Shown here: one piece after another, positions 56,402-64,000 of the stretch | Layout: each line of letters opens with the position of its first letter | Numbering within the stretch: the stretch's first letter is position 1 | Origin: Bacillota bacterium | Lineage (GTDB): Bacteria; Bacillota; Clostridia; Clostridiales; Clostridiaceae | Assembly (NCBI GenBank): GCA_021781655.1 | Contig: JAJXWJ010000005.1 | Coordinates: 1-64,000 of the forward strand | Reading direction: 5' to 3' | DNA: 64,000 nt | Made by a program: the position numbers and the translations under genes | The notes under the pieces: generated by a model | Databases searched by the model: none | The model's input: the letters and a program-made list of their open reading frames with translations, nothing else | What the model was told of the DNA's origin: nothing

Positions 56402-57897
56402 CTATTTTCCCCCAGTTCAACCACCTTTAAAATAATGTGTAAAATCCACAATAATGATATACACATCATTGCATCGAAAGCTAAATTCATTAGAAATAGA
56501 TGTTTCCCTAAATCACCGTGCCCCGAACCTATTTCTGGTAGAATCAGCTGTGAACTAGCAGTGGCTAATACAAATAACAACATTAGATTTAACAATCTCC
56601 TTTCCTTATTTTTATTTTTAATCAAGTCTATAATAACAATTATGAAAAAAACAACACAAAATGGAACTAATATAAATATATTGTTCTTTACTATTGGATG
56701 CTTTTTCAAATAATCTATCAGTTTACTTCTAAAATCATTAATAGGTTTATTTATTATTACCTTTCCATTTGAATCAAAAGTAACTTGCCCTTTTATAAAA
56801 TTACTTCTACCAGGTAAATAAAAAGCATATGCGTTGTTTGCTGATTCCACAATCTTTTGCCACATTCTATCTGGATGGGCAAAATAAAAAAATAGCACCT
56901 TGAAGCTAGAAATATGTGGATAAAACTCAGTTTCCATATAACTTCCCATTGGTTGAAATTTAGCATTTTTTACATAGAAGGAGTGCCCTTCATATACTTC
57001 TAAGCTTTTATTTAAACCTAGCTCTTTAAGATCTTTTTCTGGAGATTTTGAACCCCTTAGTACGCCTGAAAAAACTGCTTGATAAAGGTTGTTTTGATTC
57101 ATTGTTTTTGTTATAGATATTAATGAACCTATACATATAACAGTAACAAGTAGAGCTCCTATTATAATGGCTTTTCTTTGCCTTTTTTCTTTATAATATA
57201 TGAATAATGAGACGTATATTATTAGCATGAAAGCTAACAGTGGAATATTTTGTGCCTTGCCCGTTAAAAATGCACCGGAAGCTATAAAAAACCATACAAA
57301 ATCTTTTACCTTTGGTACATCCTTTGAAATCAAATGTAGATAAGTACCTATATTTAAAAAGAAAAATACTATAGTTCCTGCCTCTCCAAAGAAAGAATTA
57401 AAATAACTTATGTATGAAACATCTGTAAATATAAAAATAATAATAATACCTGCTGCTATTTTAATTGGTTTTGAAAAACCCTTGTAGCTTAATATTAAAA
57501 ATATACCTATAAGAAAAACTATACAATATGTAAAAGCTAAATATCTTACATCAAATAAATTACTTAAAAACAAGTGAGTAATTGAAAAAAGCAAAACAGC
57601 AATTTTAAGTAAAACAGAGCCTGACACCCAATCCACATTTATGGGTAAAATACCCCAAGGATCAGATATTATATAGTTTAAATGAAAATATCCATCATAA
57701 ATATCTTTGTATCGATTACTAATATTGCTTAAGCCTCCATATATCATTAGTCTTCCAAAATCCCCATTGTCGCTTTTCCCAAATATAGGATAAATAAAAA
57801 GAGTGCTAATTAATATTATAGAAATTAATATTAAAATAATTGTTTCTATCAAGTATTGCTCCCTAATAAGCCTTATTTTTTTTAATATAAAATCCAC
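56380..57897 (-). CDS. Polytopic membrane protein, unknown function
   Basis: A 505-aa protein with about ten to eleven transmembrane helices (for example ETIILILISIILISTLFI at the start) and one large extracellular loop at about 270-370, which includes LYQAVFSGVLRGSKSPEKD. The layout resembles GT-C type membrane glycosyltransferases, but I see no firm catalytic motif. It starts with GTG behind AGGGGG and overlaps the ABC ATPase start by 22 bp, so it heads the operon. Confidence 0.65.
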   Translation of the reverse strand: MDFILKKIRLIREQYLIETIILILISIILISTLFIYPIFGKSDNGDFGRLMIYGGLSNISNRYKDIYDGYFHLNYIISDPWGILPINVDWVSGSVLLKIAVLLFSITHLFLSNLFDVRYLAFTYCIVFLIGIFLILSYKGFSKPIKIAAGIIIIFIFTDVSYISYFNSFFGEAGTIVFFFLNIGTYLHLISKDVPKVKDFVWFFIASGAFLTGKAQNIPLLAFMLIIYVSLFIYYKEKRQRKAIIIGALLVTVICIGSLISITKTMNQNNLYQAVFSGVLRGSKSPEKDLKELGLNKSLEVYEGHSFYVKNAKFQPMGSYMETEFYPHISSFKVLFFYFAHPDRMWQKIVESANNAYAFYLPGRSNFIKGQVTFDSNGKVIINKPINDFRSKLIDYLKKHPIVKNNIFILVPFCVVFFIIVIIDLIKNKNKERRLLNLMLLFVLATASSQLILPEIGSGHGDLGKHLFLMNLAFDAMMCISLLWILHIILKVVELGENRWKKRLK

Positions 57898-57917
57898 TAA
57901 ATTTCCCCCTAAATTTC

Positions 57918-57952
57918 ATTTTCTGATGCTTTTCTTTTATTGAAAAGCATCA
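57918..57952. terminator. Hairpin between membrane-protein operon and secreted protein
   Basis: Arms GATGCTTTTC and GAAAAGCATC with a 7-base loop. The T-tract is on the plus-strand side, so its strength for the minus-strand gene at 57967 is uncertain. Confidence 0.55.
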
Positions 57953-57966
57953 GCTTTTTATATTTT

Positions 57967-59241
57967 TTAGTTTATTACTTTAAATAATTGGCCATTTAAT
58001 ATGGCATCACCATTTGAGTAATTTGCAAAATTCATTCCAACATATGGTTCTCCAGGACTTACATATATATCACCTTGTTCTTCGTTTCCTAATGTATCTC
58101 TTGATGTATATTTGTAATCTCCAGGATTTTTGCTATCTGTTTTTCCTATAATTGTAAAATCTTTAGCATTTTTAGCATAACTTTCATACCCATTTAAATA
58201 TTGTTCCTTATAGCTTGCTGTCAAAGTTTTGTTATCAAGACTTTTAATATCAAGAATTTGTTCACCAATTTTTTTAAACTTACCATCTTTAATTATAATA
58301 ATATCACTTCTATATGTTCCTAGATACATACTTGGATTTGTTAAAACATTTCCATCATATTGAATACTGGTTTTATTCACATCTTTACCTTGCAAATTTG
58401 GCTTTGTAATTTTAGTATTGTTAACATCCGTTATCTTGCCAAGTAATTCATAGGTTATATCATGACTTTTTCCTTTGTCATCTTCACCTGTAATTATTAC
58501 ATCTCCAATAATATTTTTTATAAAACCATCCTTATCTACTAGTATATCTCCTTTTACCTCTTTTACATAGATGTCCTTAGTTATATTTGGATATATATTT
58601 TGCCCATTTTGCCCCTTACTATCCTTAAATATATTTTTTGACTCAAAGGAAACTAAAGCATTTGCTATTGCTGGAATCTGCTCTTCAGTAATAGTTCCTT
58701 TAATATCTTTTGTACCATCACTGTTTTCAGTGACAACCACAGAATCTTTTAAATTTCCTACTAAAGCATCTGCTATTTTCTCATAATCTCCTGCTCTATC
58801 ATAACTAAATGGGTCATTAAAAAGTGGCTTACTTGTGTCCTTGCCATTAGGATAATCTACTTCGTAATAAACATCTGAATTTTTAACATTCTTCCCAGAT
58901 ATATTTGTTATATCTGTATTTTTATCGTTGTAAGAATAATTCTGTTGACTTGTACCATCACTACCAATGGTAGTATTCCTACTTTCCGTTTCATAATTTT
59001 TATTGTCATATTTTTTCGTTTGGTCAATCTCCTCAATAACCGTACCATTATCCTTAACAACTTCTGAATAATTTAAAGTAAAGCTAGAAAGTTTAGTGCA
59101 GCTACTAGATGTATACTTTAACGCATCTTTTAACTGATCATATCCACTTTTAGAGGTTACTTCTGCAAAGGCAGTTGTTCCAAACATAATAGTTCCAATT
59201 ACTATACTTAACCCCATTGCTGTTTTCTTCCCTATCTTCAT
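57967..59241 (-). CDS. Secreted protein, unknown function
   Basis: A 424-aa protein with a standard signal peptide ending TAFA (residues 1-26). The mature part is rich in Thr, Asn, Lys and Asp, without Cys, and contains repeated strand-like segments. It has similarities in pattern to lipoprotein-sorting or carrier-like extracellular domains, but nothing diagnostic. ATG follows GGAG. It lies next to, and in the same direction as, the two-component operon at 59409-61553, from which a terminator separates it. Confidence 0.65.
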   Translation of the reverse strand: MKIGKKTAMGLSIVIGTIMFGTTAFAEVTSKSGYDQLKDALKYTSSSCTKLSSFTLNYSEVVKDNGTVIEEIDQTKKYDNKNYETESRNTTIGSDGTSQQNYSYNDKNTDITNISGKNVKNSDVYYEVDYPNGKDTSKPLFNDPFSYDRAGDYEKIADALVGNLKDSVVVTENSDGTKDIKGTITEEQIPAIANALVSFESKNIFKDSKGQNGQNIYPNITKDIYVKEVKGDILVDKDGFIKNIIGDVIITGEDDKGKSHDITYELLGKITDVNNTKITKPNLQGKDVNKTSIQYDGNVLTNPSMYLGTYRSDIIIIKDGKFKKIGEQILDIKSLDNKTLTASYKEQYLNGYESYAKNAKDFTIIGKTDSKNPGDYKYTSRDTLGNEEQGDIYVSPGEPYVGMNFANYSNGDAILNGQLFKVIN

Positions 59242-59362
59242 CCCTTAGATCTCCTTTTACTTTTATAGGAAGTCTTCCTTAACTTTATTATAAATTTATA
59301 CCCTTGATTTTAACTAAACTAAATATTAATAAAATATTAACTTTAATCAACATAATATTAAA

Positions 59363-59397
59363 AAGTTGCCATAAAATATAAATACTTTGGGCAACTT
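59363..59397 (-). terminator. Terminator of second two-component operon
   Basis: Arms AAGTTGCC and GGCAACTT with an 18-base loop; in minus reading TTTTTAATATT follows. It lies 12 bp past the kinase stop. Confidence 0.7.
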
Positions 59398-59408
59398 ACT
59401 AATATTAA

Positions 59409-60851
59409 TTATTCTAATTTAGGAAGCTGAATAATAAATCTTGCTCCCCTGACAGTATTTTCTGCTATTATATTTCCGCCATGTCTTAAAACAACGTCTC
59501 TGCTTATAGCTAATCCTAAGCCAAATTTACCTTTAGTTTCCTTATAAAACCTTTCAAAAATATTCGAAATTTCTTTTTCGTCAAAGCCGTCACCATCATC
59601 TTCTATAATAACATTTATTAAATTACTTTGCTCTTTTACATATATATCAATAGATTTTTTAGCATATCTTACACAATTACTTATAATATTAATAATAGCT
59701 CTATGTATTTTTTCTTCATCTCCGTTTATCTCTAATGCTATATCTATATTATAAACATTTATAATTATATTATTTTTTATTGCAATAATATTCATTCTTT
59801 CCACACAATCACTAATAATGTTATATAGATTTATATTTCTAAAATTATAGTTTTCTTCCAAAGCATCTAACCTTGAAAGATATAACATATTTTCAACAAG
59901 CTGAGTAAGCCTCTCTGTTTCATCTATAATTATCTTTACAGCAGAAACATCATCAATTACACCATACTTTATTCCCTCGGCATAACTTTGAATTGACATT
60001 AAAGGTGTTCTGAATTCATGTGATACGTTTTGGAGGAATACCTTTTGAGCCATATCATAATTTTCTAATTTTTCTGTCATAGTGTTTATATTATTTACTA
60101 ATTCTTTAAATTCATCATTCATTTCCATCTTTATTTTAGATCTGAAATTTCTCTCTGCTATAGATCTTATATGGCTGTTAAGCGCTGTAAATGGTGTAGA
60201 TATTCTTTTTGACAGAATAGAAGAAAACAAAATTATGATTAACGAAGAAAAAATTAAAATTGCAAAAAATATTATATTTATACTTAACTGTATTCTATTA
60301 ACTTCCTGCAGGCTTGAATATATTATTACCCATCCTAAACCAAAAGTGTTTTTATCAGATACAGGTTTTATAATAGCTACATAATCATAACCTTCTATTT
60401 TGAATTTTATGTATGACTCATCATTAAATTTATTTATTTTCAATATTTCATTTTTAACCAACTTATTTGTATTATTATTACTAACAGGTAGTGTCTCTTT
60501 CGGAGATATAATATTTTTATTTACATCAAGCAATATAAAATCTGCATTTAGCACTGTCAATGTTTCCTTTAATGACCTATCCAGCATAAAATAATATCTA
60601 TAAATATTGTCAGTTGAATTATAGCTACTATATGGCGGTGGATTTGCTATCGGTGGTTTAATATAATCCTGTCCATGCTGTAGTGCGGTATCCGATATAC
60701 TTAAAGAAATTTTATTTAACTGACTAAATATTTGATTTTCCAAATAGAGTCTAATTGTTATATTAAATATTATAGTAGTTAAAGCGATTAACATGATTAT
60801 AATAATAAGATTATACTTGAATATTGTCCATTTTATCGTATTTCTTTTCAT
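59409..60851 (-). CDS. Sensor histidine kinase
   Basis: A 480-aa kinase with transmembrane helices at about 12-34 and 190-213 and an extracellular sensor between them. HAMP follows at about 214-265, then VSHEFRTPLMSIQSYAEG (His about 277), NIISNCVRYA (N box), and DDGDGFDEKE and GLGLAISRDVV (G boxes). It is translated six bases after its regulator. The order regulator-kinase differs from the 52780-54918 pair. Confidence 0.95.
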   Translation of the reverse strand: MKRNTIKWTIFKYNLIIIIMLIALTTIIFNITIRLYLENQIFSQLNKISLSISDTALQHGQDYIKPPIANPPPYSSYNSTDNIYRYYFMLDRSLKETLTVLNADFILLDVNKNIISPKETLPVSNNNTNKLVKNEILKINKFNDESYIKFKIEGYDYVAIIKPVSDKNTFGLGWVIIYSSLQEVNRIQLSINIIFFAILIFSSLIIILFSSILSKRISTPFTALNSHIRSIAERNFRSKIKMEMNDEFKELVNNINTMTEKLENYDMAQKVFLQNVSHEFRTPLMSIQSYAEGIKYGVIDDVSAVKIIIDETERLTQLVENMLYLSRLDALEENYNFRNINLYNIISDCVERMNIIAIKNNIIINVYNIDIALEINGDEEKIHRAIINIISNCVRYAKKSIDIYVKEQSNLINVIIEDDGDGFDEKEISNIFERFYKETKGKFGLGLAISRDVVLRHGGNIIAENTVRGARFIIQLPKLE

Positions 60852-60857
60852 TATATT

Positions 60858-61553
60858 TTAATCCTTATCTACTATCCTAAAACCATATCCCCATATAGTT
60901 TCGATTTTTAATACAGAACCACAATCAATTAGTTTTTTCCTTATCCTTTTAATCATATCATCTGCTGCTCTAGTTTCAACTTCGCTTCCAAATCCCCAAA
61001 TCTTGTCTAGTAATACACTTCTACTAACAGCTTTGTTTTTATTTTTTGCCAAAAAATAAAAAAGAGAGAACTCCATTGCTGTAAAGCCAAGACTTTTTTC
61101 TTCTAAAGTAACTTCTTTTCCATTAATATCAATTGTTAAATCACCAATATTAAATATTTCTGTGTTTTCACTAAGTTTTTGATCTAAATCTATTCTTCTA
61201 AATATTGTTTTAATTCGTGCTATTAACTCCATAGGACTAAAAGGTTTAGTTAAATAGTCATCCCCACCTAATGTAAGTCCTGCAATCATATCTGTTTCTG
61301 TATCCTTTGCTGATACTATAATAATTGGAACTGAACTTTTTTCTCGAACCTTTCTACAAAGTGAGAATCCATCAATTTTGGGCATCATAACATCTATCAC
61401 TAATAGATCTGCCGGTTTTTTATTAAATGCATCTAAAATAGATTGTCCATCATTAAATGTTTCAACATTATATCCTTCTTTTACTAAAAATGACTTTATT
61501 ATATTGCAAATATTCACTTCATCATCTGCTATGTAAACTAACTTATCTTCCAT
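60858..61553 (-). CDS. OmpR-family response regulator
   Basis: A 231-aa regulator. The receiver domain has the acidic pair at 10-12, phospho-acceptor Asp54 (LLVIDVMMP) and Lys in LTKPFSP. The C-terminal winged helix (EFSLFYFLAKNKNK, DDMIKRIRKKLID) binds DNA. Three direct repeats spaced by 11 bp lie just upstream, matching the tandem binding mode of this family, so autoregulation and control of the divergent gene at 61760 are likely. Confidence 0.95.
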   Translation of the reverse strand: MEDKLVYIADDEVNICNIIKSFLVKEGYNVETFNDGQSILDAFNKKPADLLVIDVMMPKIDGFSLCRKVREKSSVPIIIVSAKDTETDMIAGLTLGGDDYLTKPFSPMELIARIKTIFRRIDLDQKLSENTEIFNIGDLTIDINGKEVTLEEKSLGFTAMEFSLFYFLAKNKNKAVSRSVLLDKIWGFGSEVETRAADDMIKRIRKKLIDCGSVLKIETIWGYGFRIVDKD

Positions 61554-61616
61554 ATTTTAAGTTCACCTCATTGCTATTTTAGCACATATACATTTTTTTA
61601 TCATTGCAACTTTTTG

Positions 61617-61644
61617 TTGCCACAATTTTGCCACATATTTGCCC
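61617..61644 (+). promoter_or_regulatory. Three direct repeats at 11-bp phase
   Basis: TTGCCACA at 61617 and 61628, and TTGCCC at 61639, repeat every 11 bp in the shared promoter of the regulator gene and the His-rich protein gene. One helical turn spacing is typical of OmpR/PhoB binding sites. The last copy may also serve as a -35 element. Confidence 0.6.
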
Positions 61645-61759
61645 TTATACTGCCTAACAGTATTTTATAAATACTTACGATAAAAAAATAGTTACATTTG
61701 AAGGCCTACTTCTTATAGTGATGCCCAATAAAAATAATTTACAAACCGGAGGTATTAAA

Positions 61760-62386
61760 ATGAGCTCAATTAGCAATACTCAAAATTCAAGTAATTTGTA
61801 TAATGTTTATTCACTAAATAATACAAATTCAACAAGCGATGTTGAAAAAGCATCTAGTCAACATCATAAACATCATCATTCTAGTGATTCTGTTTCATTA
61901 AGTCAACAAGCACTTCAAGCATTAGGAAGTACCACAGATACAACAAATAGTAATTCTTCTACAAGCAATCCTGCTGAAAATGCATTAAATAGTCTTGTAT
62001 CCGCAGGTACAATAACTTCTGATCAAGCAAATGCAGTTGTATCAGCATTTCAGTCTGCTGGTAAATACAGTTCCGTGTCTGGAGCCTACAGTAGTACTCC
62101 AACAAATCCATTAGATAACTTGGTAAAAAGCGGAACTATTACTTCTGATCAAGAATCATCAATTAAATCTGCATTACAAAGTGCAAGAGGATCCCATCAT
62201 CATCATATGGCTTCTTCAACGATTGATTCAAGTAATAATTCTAGTGCCGATTCAACTACAGATTCTACTAGCACAGACCCACTTGCAAGCTTGATGTCTT
62301 CAGATTCATTGACTGGAGATGATTCTTCAATTGATGATCTATTACAATCAACTTTAGCTTCTAGTCAATCAAACATAGATTTATAA
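61760..62386 (+). CDS. Ser/Thr-rich protein with His clusters and two repeats
   Basis: A 208-aa, cysteine-free protein. Two copies of a helical unit, L-LV--GTITSDQ---SA-QSA, lie at about residues 76-101 and 117-142. Histidine clusters HHKHHH (about 37) and SHHHH (about 147) could bind metal. There is no signal peptide. ATG at 61760 follows GGAGG; an upstream ATG at 61718 has no ribosome site. It is divergent from the two-component operon and probably its target. Family not recognised; similar units are seen in small clostridial proteins of unknown role. Confidence 0.7.
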   Translation: MSSISNTQNSSNLYNVYSLNNTNSTSDVEKASSQHHKHHHSSDSVSLSQQALQALGSTTDTTNSNSSTSNPAENALNSLVSAGTITSDQANAVVSAFQSAGKYSSVSGAYSSTPTNPLDNLVKSGTITSDQESSIKSALQSARGSHHHHMASSTIDSSNNSSADSTTDSTSTDPLASLMSSDSLTGDDSSIDDLLQSTLASSQSNIDL

Positions 62387-62437
62387 GAAATAATTGAATC
62401 AAAAAAAATTGTTATGGACGATTTAAGTTGACAATTG

Positions 62438-62469
62438 ACAGTGGAGGTGGATTCGCTCGCCTCCGCTGT
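62438..62469. other. GC-rich hairpin downstream of His-rich gene
   Basis: ACAGTGGAGGTG and CGCCTCCGCTGT form a 12-bp stem with two G-U pairs. It stands out in AT-rich DNA and sits between converging genes. It lacks a T-run, so it may be a repeat element rather than a terminator. Confidence 0.4.
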
Positions 62470-62553
62470 GCTACAGAAATTCTTTGAACAAATAAGTTGT
62501 TCAATAAGAATGATTTTGTTAGTACGTTTTGAGTGTTTTTTAATCCATATACT

Positions 62554-63075
62554 TTATAAAAAAATAAATTTTGCTAATATTATTGCCATTATTATCGCTG
62601 TAATATCAGCCATGACTGCAGCCCACAAAGAATGTCTTATTTTTTTTATTCCCACAGCTCCATAATATATTGTAATAGTATAAAATATAGTTTCTGTTGA
62701 ACCCATCATTATAGATGCAATAATTCCTATATAGCTATCTGCACCATATTTTTTAAGAATTTCAGCAAATATTCCCATTGCTCCACTTCCAGAAAGAGGC
62801 TTAACCATAGCAAGCGGAAGAACCTCCGGAGGTAATCCTATTAATGTTACAACTGGTCTTACCAGTTCTATAAGATAGTCCATTCCCTTTGATGCCCTAA
62901 AAATAGAAACTGCAGCTATCATAGCAAGCAAATACGGAAATATTTTAATACAAATTCCAATACCATCCTTTGCTCCTTCCACAAAACATTCATAAACCTT
63001 CACCTTTTTGTAAAAGCCATATATTATTATTAATCCAATTATTATTGGAATTATTGATTTAATAACATAATCCAT
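62554..63075 (-). CDS. spmB: Spore maturation protein B
   Basis: A 173-aa membrane protein needed with SpmA for proper core dehydration in spores. It has the conserved features VKPLSGSGAMGIFAEILKKY and GSTETIFYTITIYYG. I took ATG 63075 behind AAAAGG; the longer frame to 63240 overlaps spmA. Five hydrophobic helices are visible. It starts 11 bp after spmA. Confidence 0.93.
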   Translation of the reverse strand: MDYVIKSIIPIIIGLIIIYGFYKKVKVYECFVEGAKDGIGICIKIFPYLLAMIAAVSIFRASKGMDYLIELVRPVVTLIGLPPEVLPLAMVKPLSGSGAMGIFAEILKKYGADSYIGIIASIMMGSTETIFYTITIYYGAVGIKKIRHSLWAAVMADITAIIMAIILAKFIFL

Positions 63076-63086
63076 AAAAATACCTT

Positions 63087-63662
63087 TTAAAAAAATTTTT
63101 CTAAAATAGAGCAATAGACAATTCCCAAAATTGCAGCTATTCCAGTTGCTAATATTGCAGGCAAAATAATTATTCCAGGATTCTCTGATCCAGCTGCTGC
63201 TCTTATTGACAAAACAGAAGTAGGTATTATTTGTATGCACGCTGCATTTAAAACTAAAAACTTTGCCATGTCATTTGTTGCTCTGCCTTTTACTTTATTT
63301 ATCTTTTCCATCTCTATCATAGTTTTTATTCCAAAGGGAGTAGCTGCATTAGAAAGCCCCATCATATTAGAAGTCAAATTCAAAACCATTGGTTCCATCA
63401 CATCATTATTTTTATATGTTTCCTTAAATACAATTTTTAATATTGGCTTCAGCATTTTGGATAATTTATCTGTAAGCCCCGCTTCCTTTGCTATTCTCAT
63501 TACTCCACACCATAATGACAAAATTCCTACTAAAGAAATAATTAGATTTACTGTATCCGAAGCTGAACTTACTATTGATGTTGACACTATGCTGCCTCTT
63601 CCTGTTATAACGCCAATTATAATGCCTGAAATCATTAATAAAAACCATATATAATTAATCAT
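63087..63662 (-). CDS. spmA: Spore maturation protein A
   Basis: A 191-aa membrane protein of the SpmA family, partner of SpmB. The conserved NLTSNMMGLSNAATPFGIKT motif and LWCGVMRIAKEAGL are present. ATG 63662 follows GGGAGTGATAAT; the in-frame start at 63719 would run through the upstream terminator. It is first in the spmAB operon and supports a spore-forming host. Confidence 0.94.
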   Translation of the reverse strand: MINYIWFLLMISGIIIGVITGRGSIVSTSIVSSASDTVNLIISLVGILSLWCGVMRIAKEAGLTDKLSKMLKPILKIVFKETYKNNDVMEPMVLNLTSNMMGLSNAATPFGIKTMIEMEKINKVKGRATNDMAKFLVLNAACIQIIPTSVLSIRAAAGSENPGIIILPAILATGIAAILGIVYCSILEKFF

Positions 63663-63710
63663 ATTATCACTCCCTTTTTTATAGTAATATGTGCCTGGCC
63701 AAAAAAAAAT

Positions 63711-63735
63711 AACCTTCATTTTTCCTATGAAGGCT
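63711..63735 (-). terminator. Terminator before spmA
   Basis: Arms CCTTCAT and ATGAAGG with a T-run of nine in minus reading. It ends transcription of the partial gene at the window edge. Confidence 0.8.
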
Positions 63736-63808
63736 AAACTTTTTTAATTTATATAAGCATAAAATATTTCAAAGTGAAATTAAGGATAATGTAGACACTT
63801 TTTCATCT

Positions 63809-64000
63809 CTATATGGTTTTAGGTATAATAACTACATCATATCTAATAAGTGCATCTTTAATCAATGGCTTTTCTTCTGTAACTTGCTTAACTTCTTCTA
63901 AATTCTTTGCCTTAAAAACTATTGTTCCACCTTTTCTGCTATACACTCCGCTGCCAATCAAATATTTTGAACTGCTTATTTCGCCATTTCGTATTTTAGT
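63809..64000 (-). CDS. YciI-related protein, partial at window edge
   Basis: The last 63 residues of a small protein are visible; the start is outside the window. The sequence reads YLIGSGVYSRKGGTIVFKAK, then LEEVKQVTEEKPLIKDALI, and ends VIIPKTI. The Gly-rich strand and the LIKDALI stretch resemble YCII-type dimeric alpha/beta proteins. It is read on the minus strand ahead of spmA. Confidence 0.6.
   Translation of the reverse strand, partial: TKIRNGEISSSKYLIGSGVYSRKGGTIVFKAKNLEEVKQVTEEKPLIKDALIRYDVVIIPKTI

Noticed and set aside
63076-63240. N-terminal extension of SpmB
   Set aside because: It lies within spmA in another frame and has no similarity to SpmB; ATG 63075 fits the family.
63235-63654. 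139-aa plus-strand frame opposite spmA
   Set aside because: It is an antisense shadow of a conserved membrane gene.

Overview
The window is AT-rich DNA from a low-GC, spore-forming anaerobe, most likely a cluster I Clostridium. The evidence is a class III anaerobic ribonucleotide reductase (nrdD-nrdG), a clostridial 2[4Fe-4S]-sized ferredoxin reduced to one cluster, spmA-spmB, T-box leaders, an archaeal-type aspS-gatCAB operon and the metG / tatD / yabE / rnmV / rsmA neighbourhood. No rRNA, tRNA or CRISPR array was found. The species call is inference.

Left chromosomal part (1-23841), mostly minus strand: a broken membrane-protein gene; nrdD-nrdG; an Asn T-box followed by aspS, gatC, gatA and gatB, which together make Asn-tRNA(Asn) by transamidation; a sugar nucleotidyltransferase/phosphomutase-like fusion; ferredoxin; two exported proteins, one a phosphodiester glycosidase-like (NAGPA) protein; a Mrp ATPase; a lipoprotein and two unrecognised proteins; a bacteriohemerythrin; tatD-yabE-rnmV-rsmA; a cold-shock protein; a nucleotide-sugar dehydrogenase; and a second bacteriohemerythrin.

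Middle (23842-47039): a complete 23.2 kb Tn7-like transposon. It has matching ends starting TGTAT, a 5-bp target duplication (TCTAT at 23837-23841 and 47040-47044), three spaced binding sites at the left end and three or four packed sites at the right end, as in Tn7. It carries tnsA, tnsB, tnsC, tnsD in one operon and a second divergent TnsD/TniQ gene. The right end abuts metG and the insertion lies one base past its stop codon, so metG 3' end is very likely the attachment site. Cargo lies on both sides of the tns block and looks like defence: a TPR-PIN protein with a small membrane partner, a membrane-anchored exonuclease VII large-subunit-like protein, a SIR2-HerA pair, an XRE/ImmA-type metallopeptidase with an unknown partner, a KTSC protein, plus decayed genes and an IS3-family remnant.

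Right chromosomal part (47040-64000): metG under a Met T-box; two AAA ATPase/nuclease-like genes flanking a YjdF remnant; an operon of a polytopic membrane protein, an ABC transporter and a two-component system; a secreted protein; a second two-component system divergent from a His-rich repeat protein, with 11-bp-phased repeats in the shared promoter; spmA-spmB; and the end of a YciI-like gene at the window edge.
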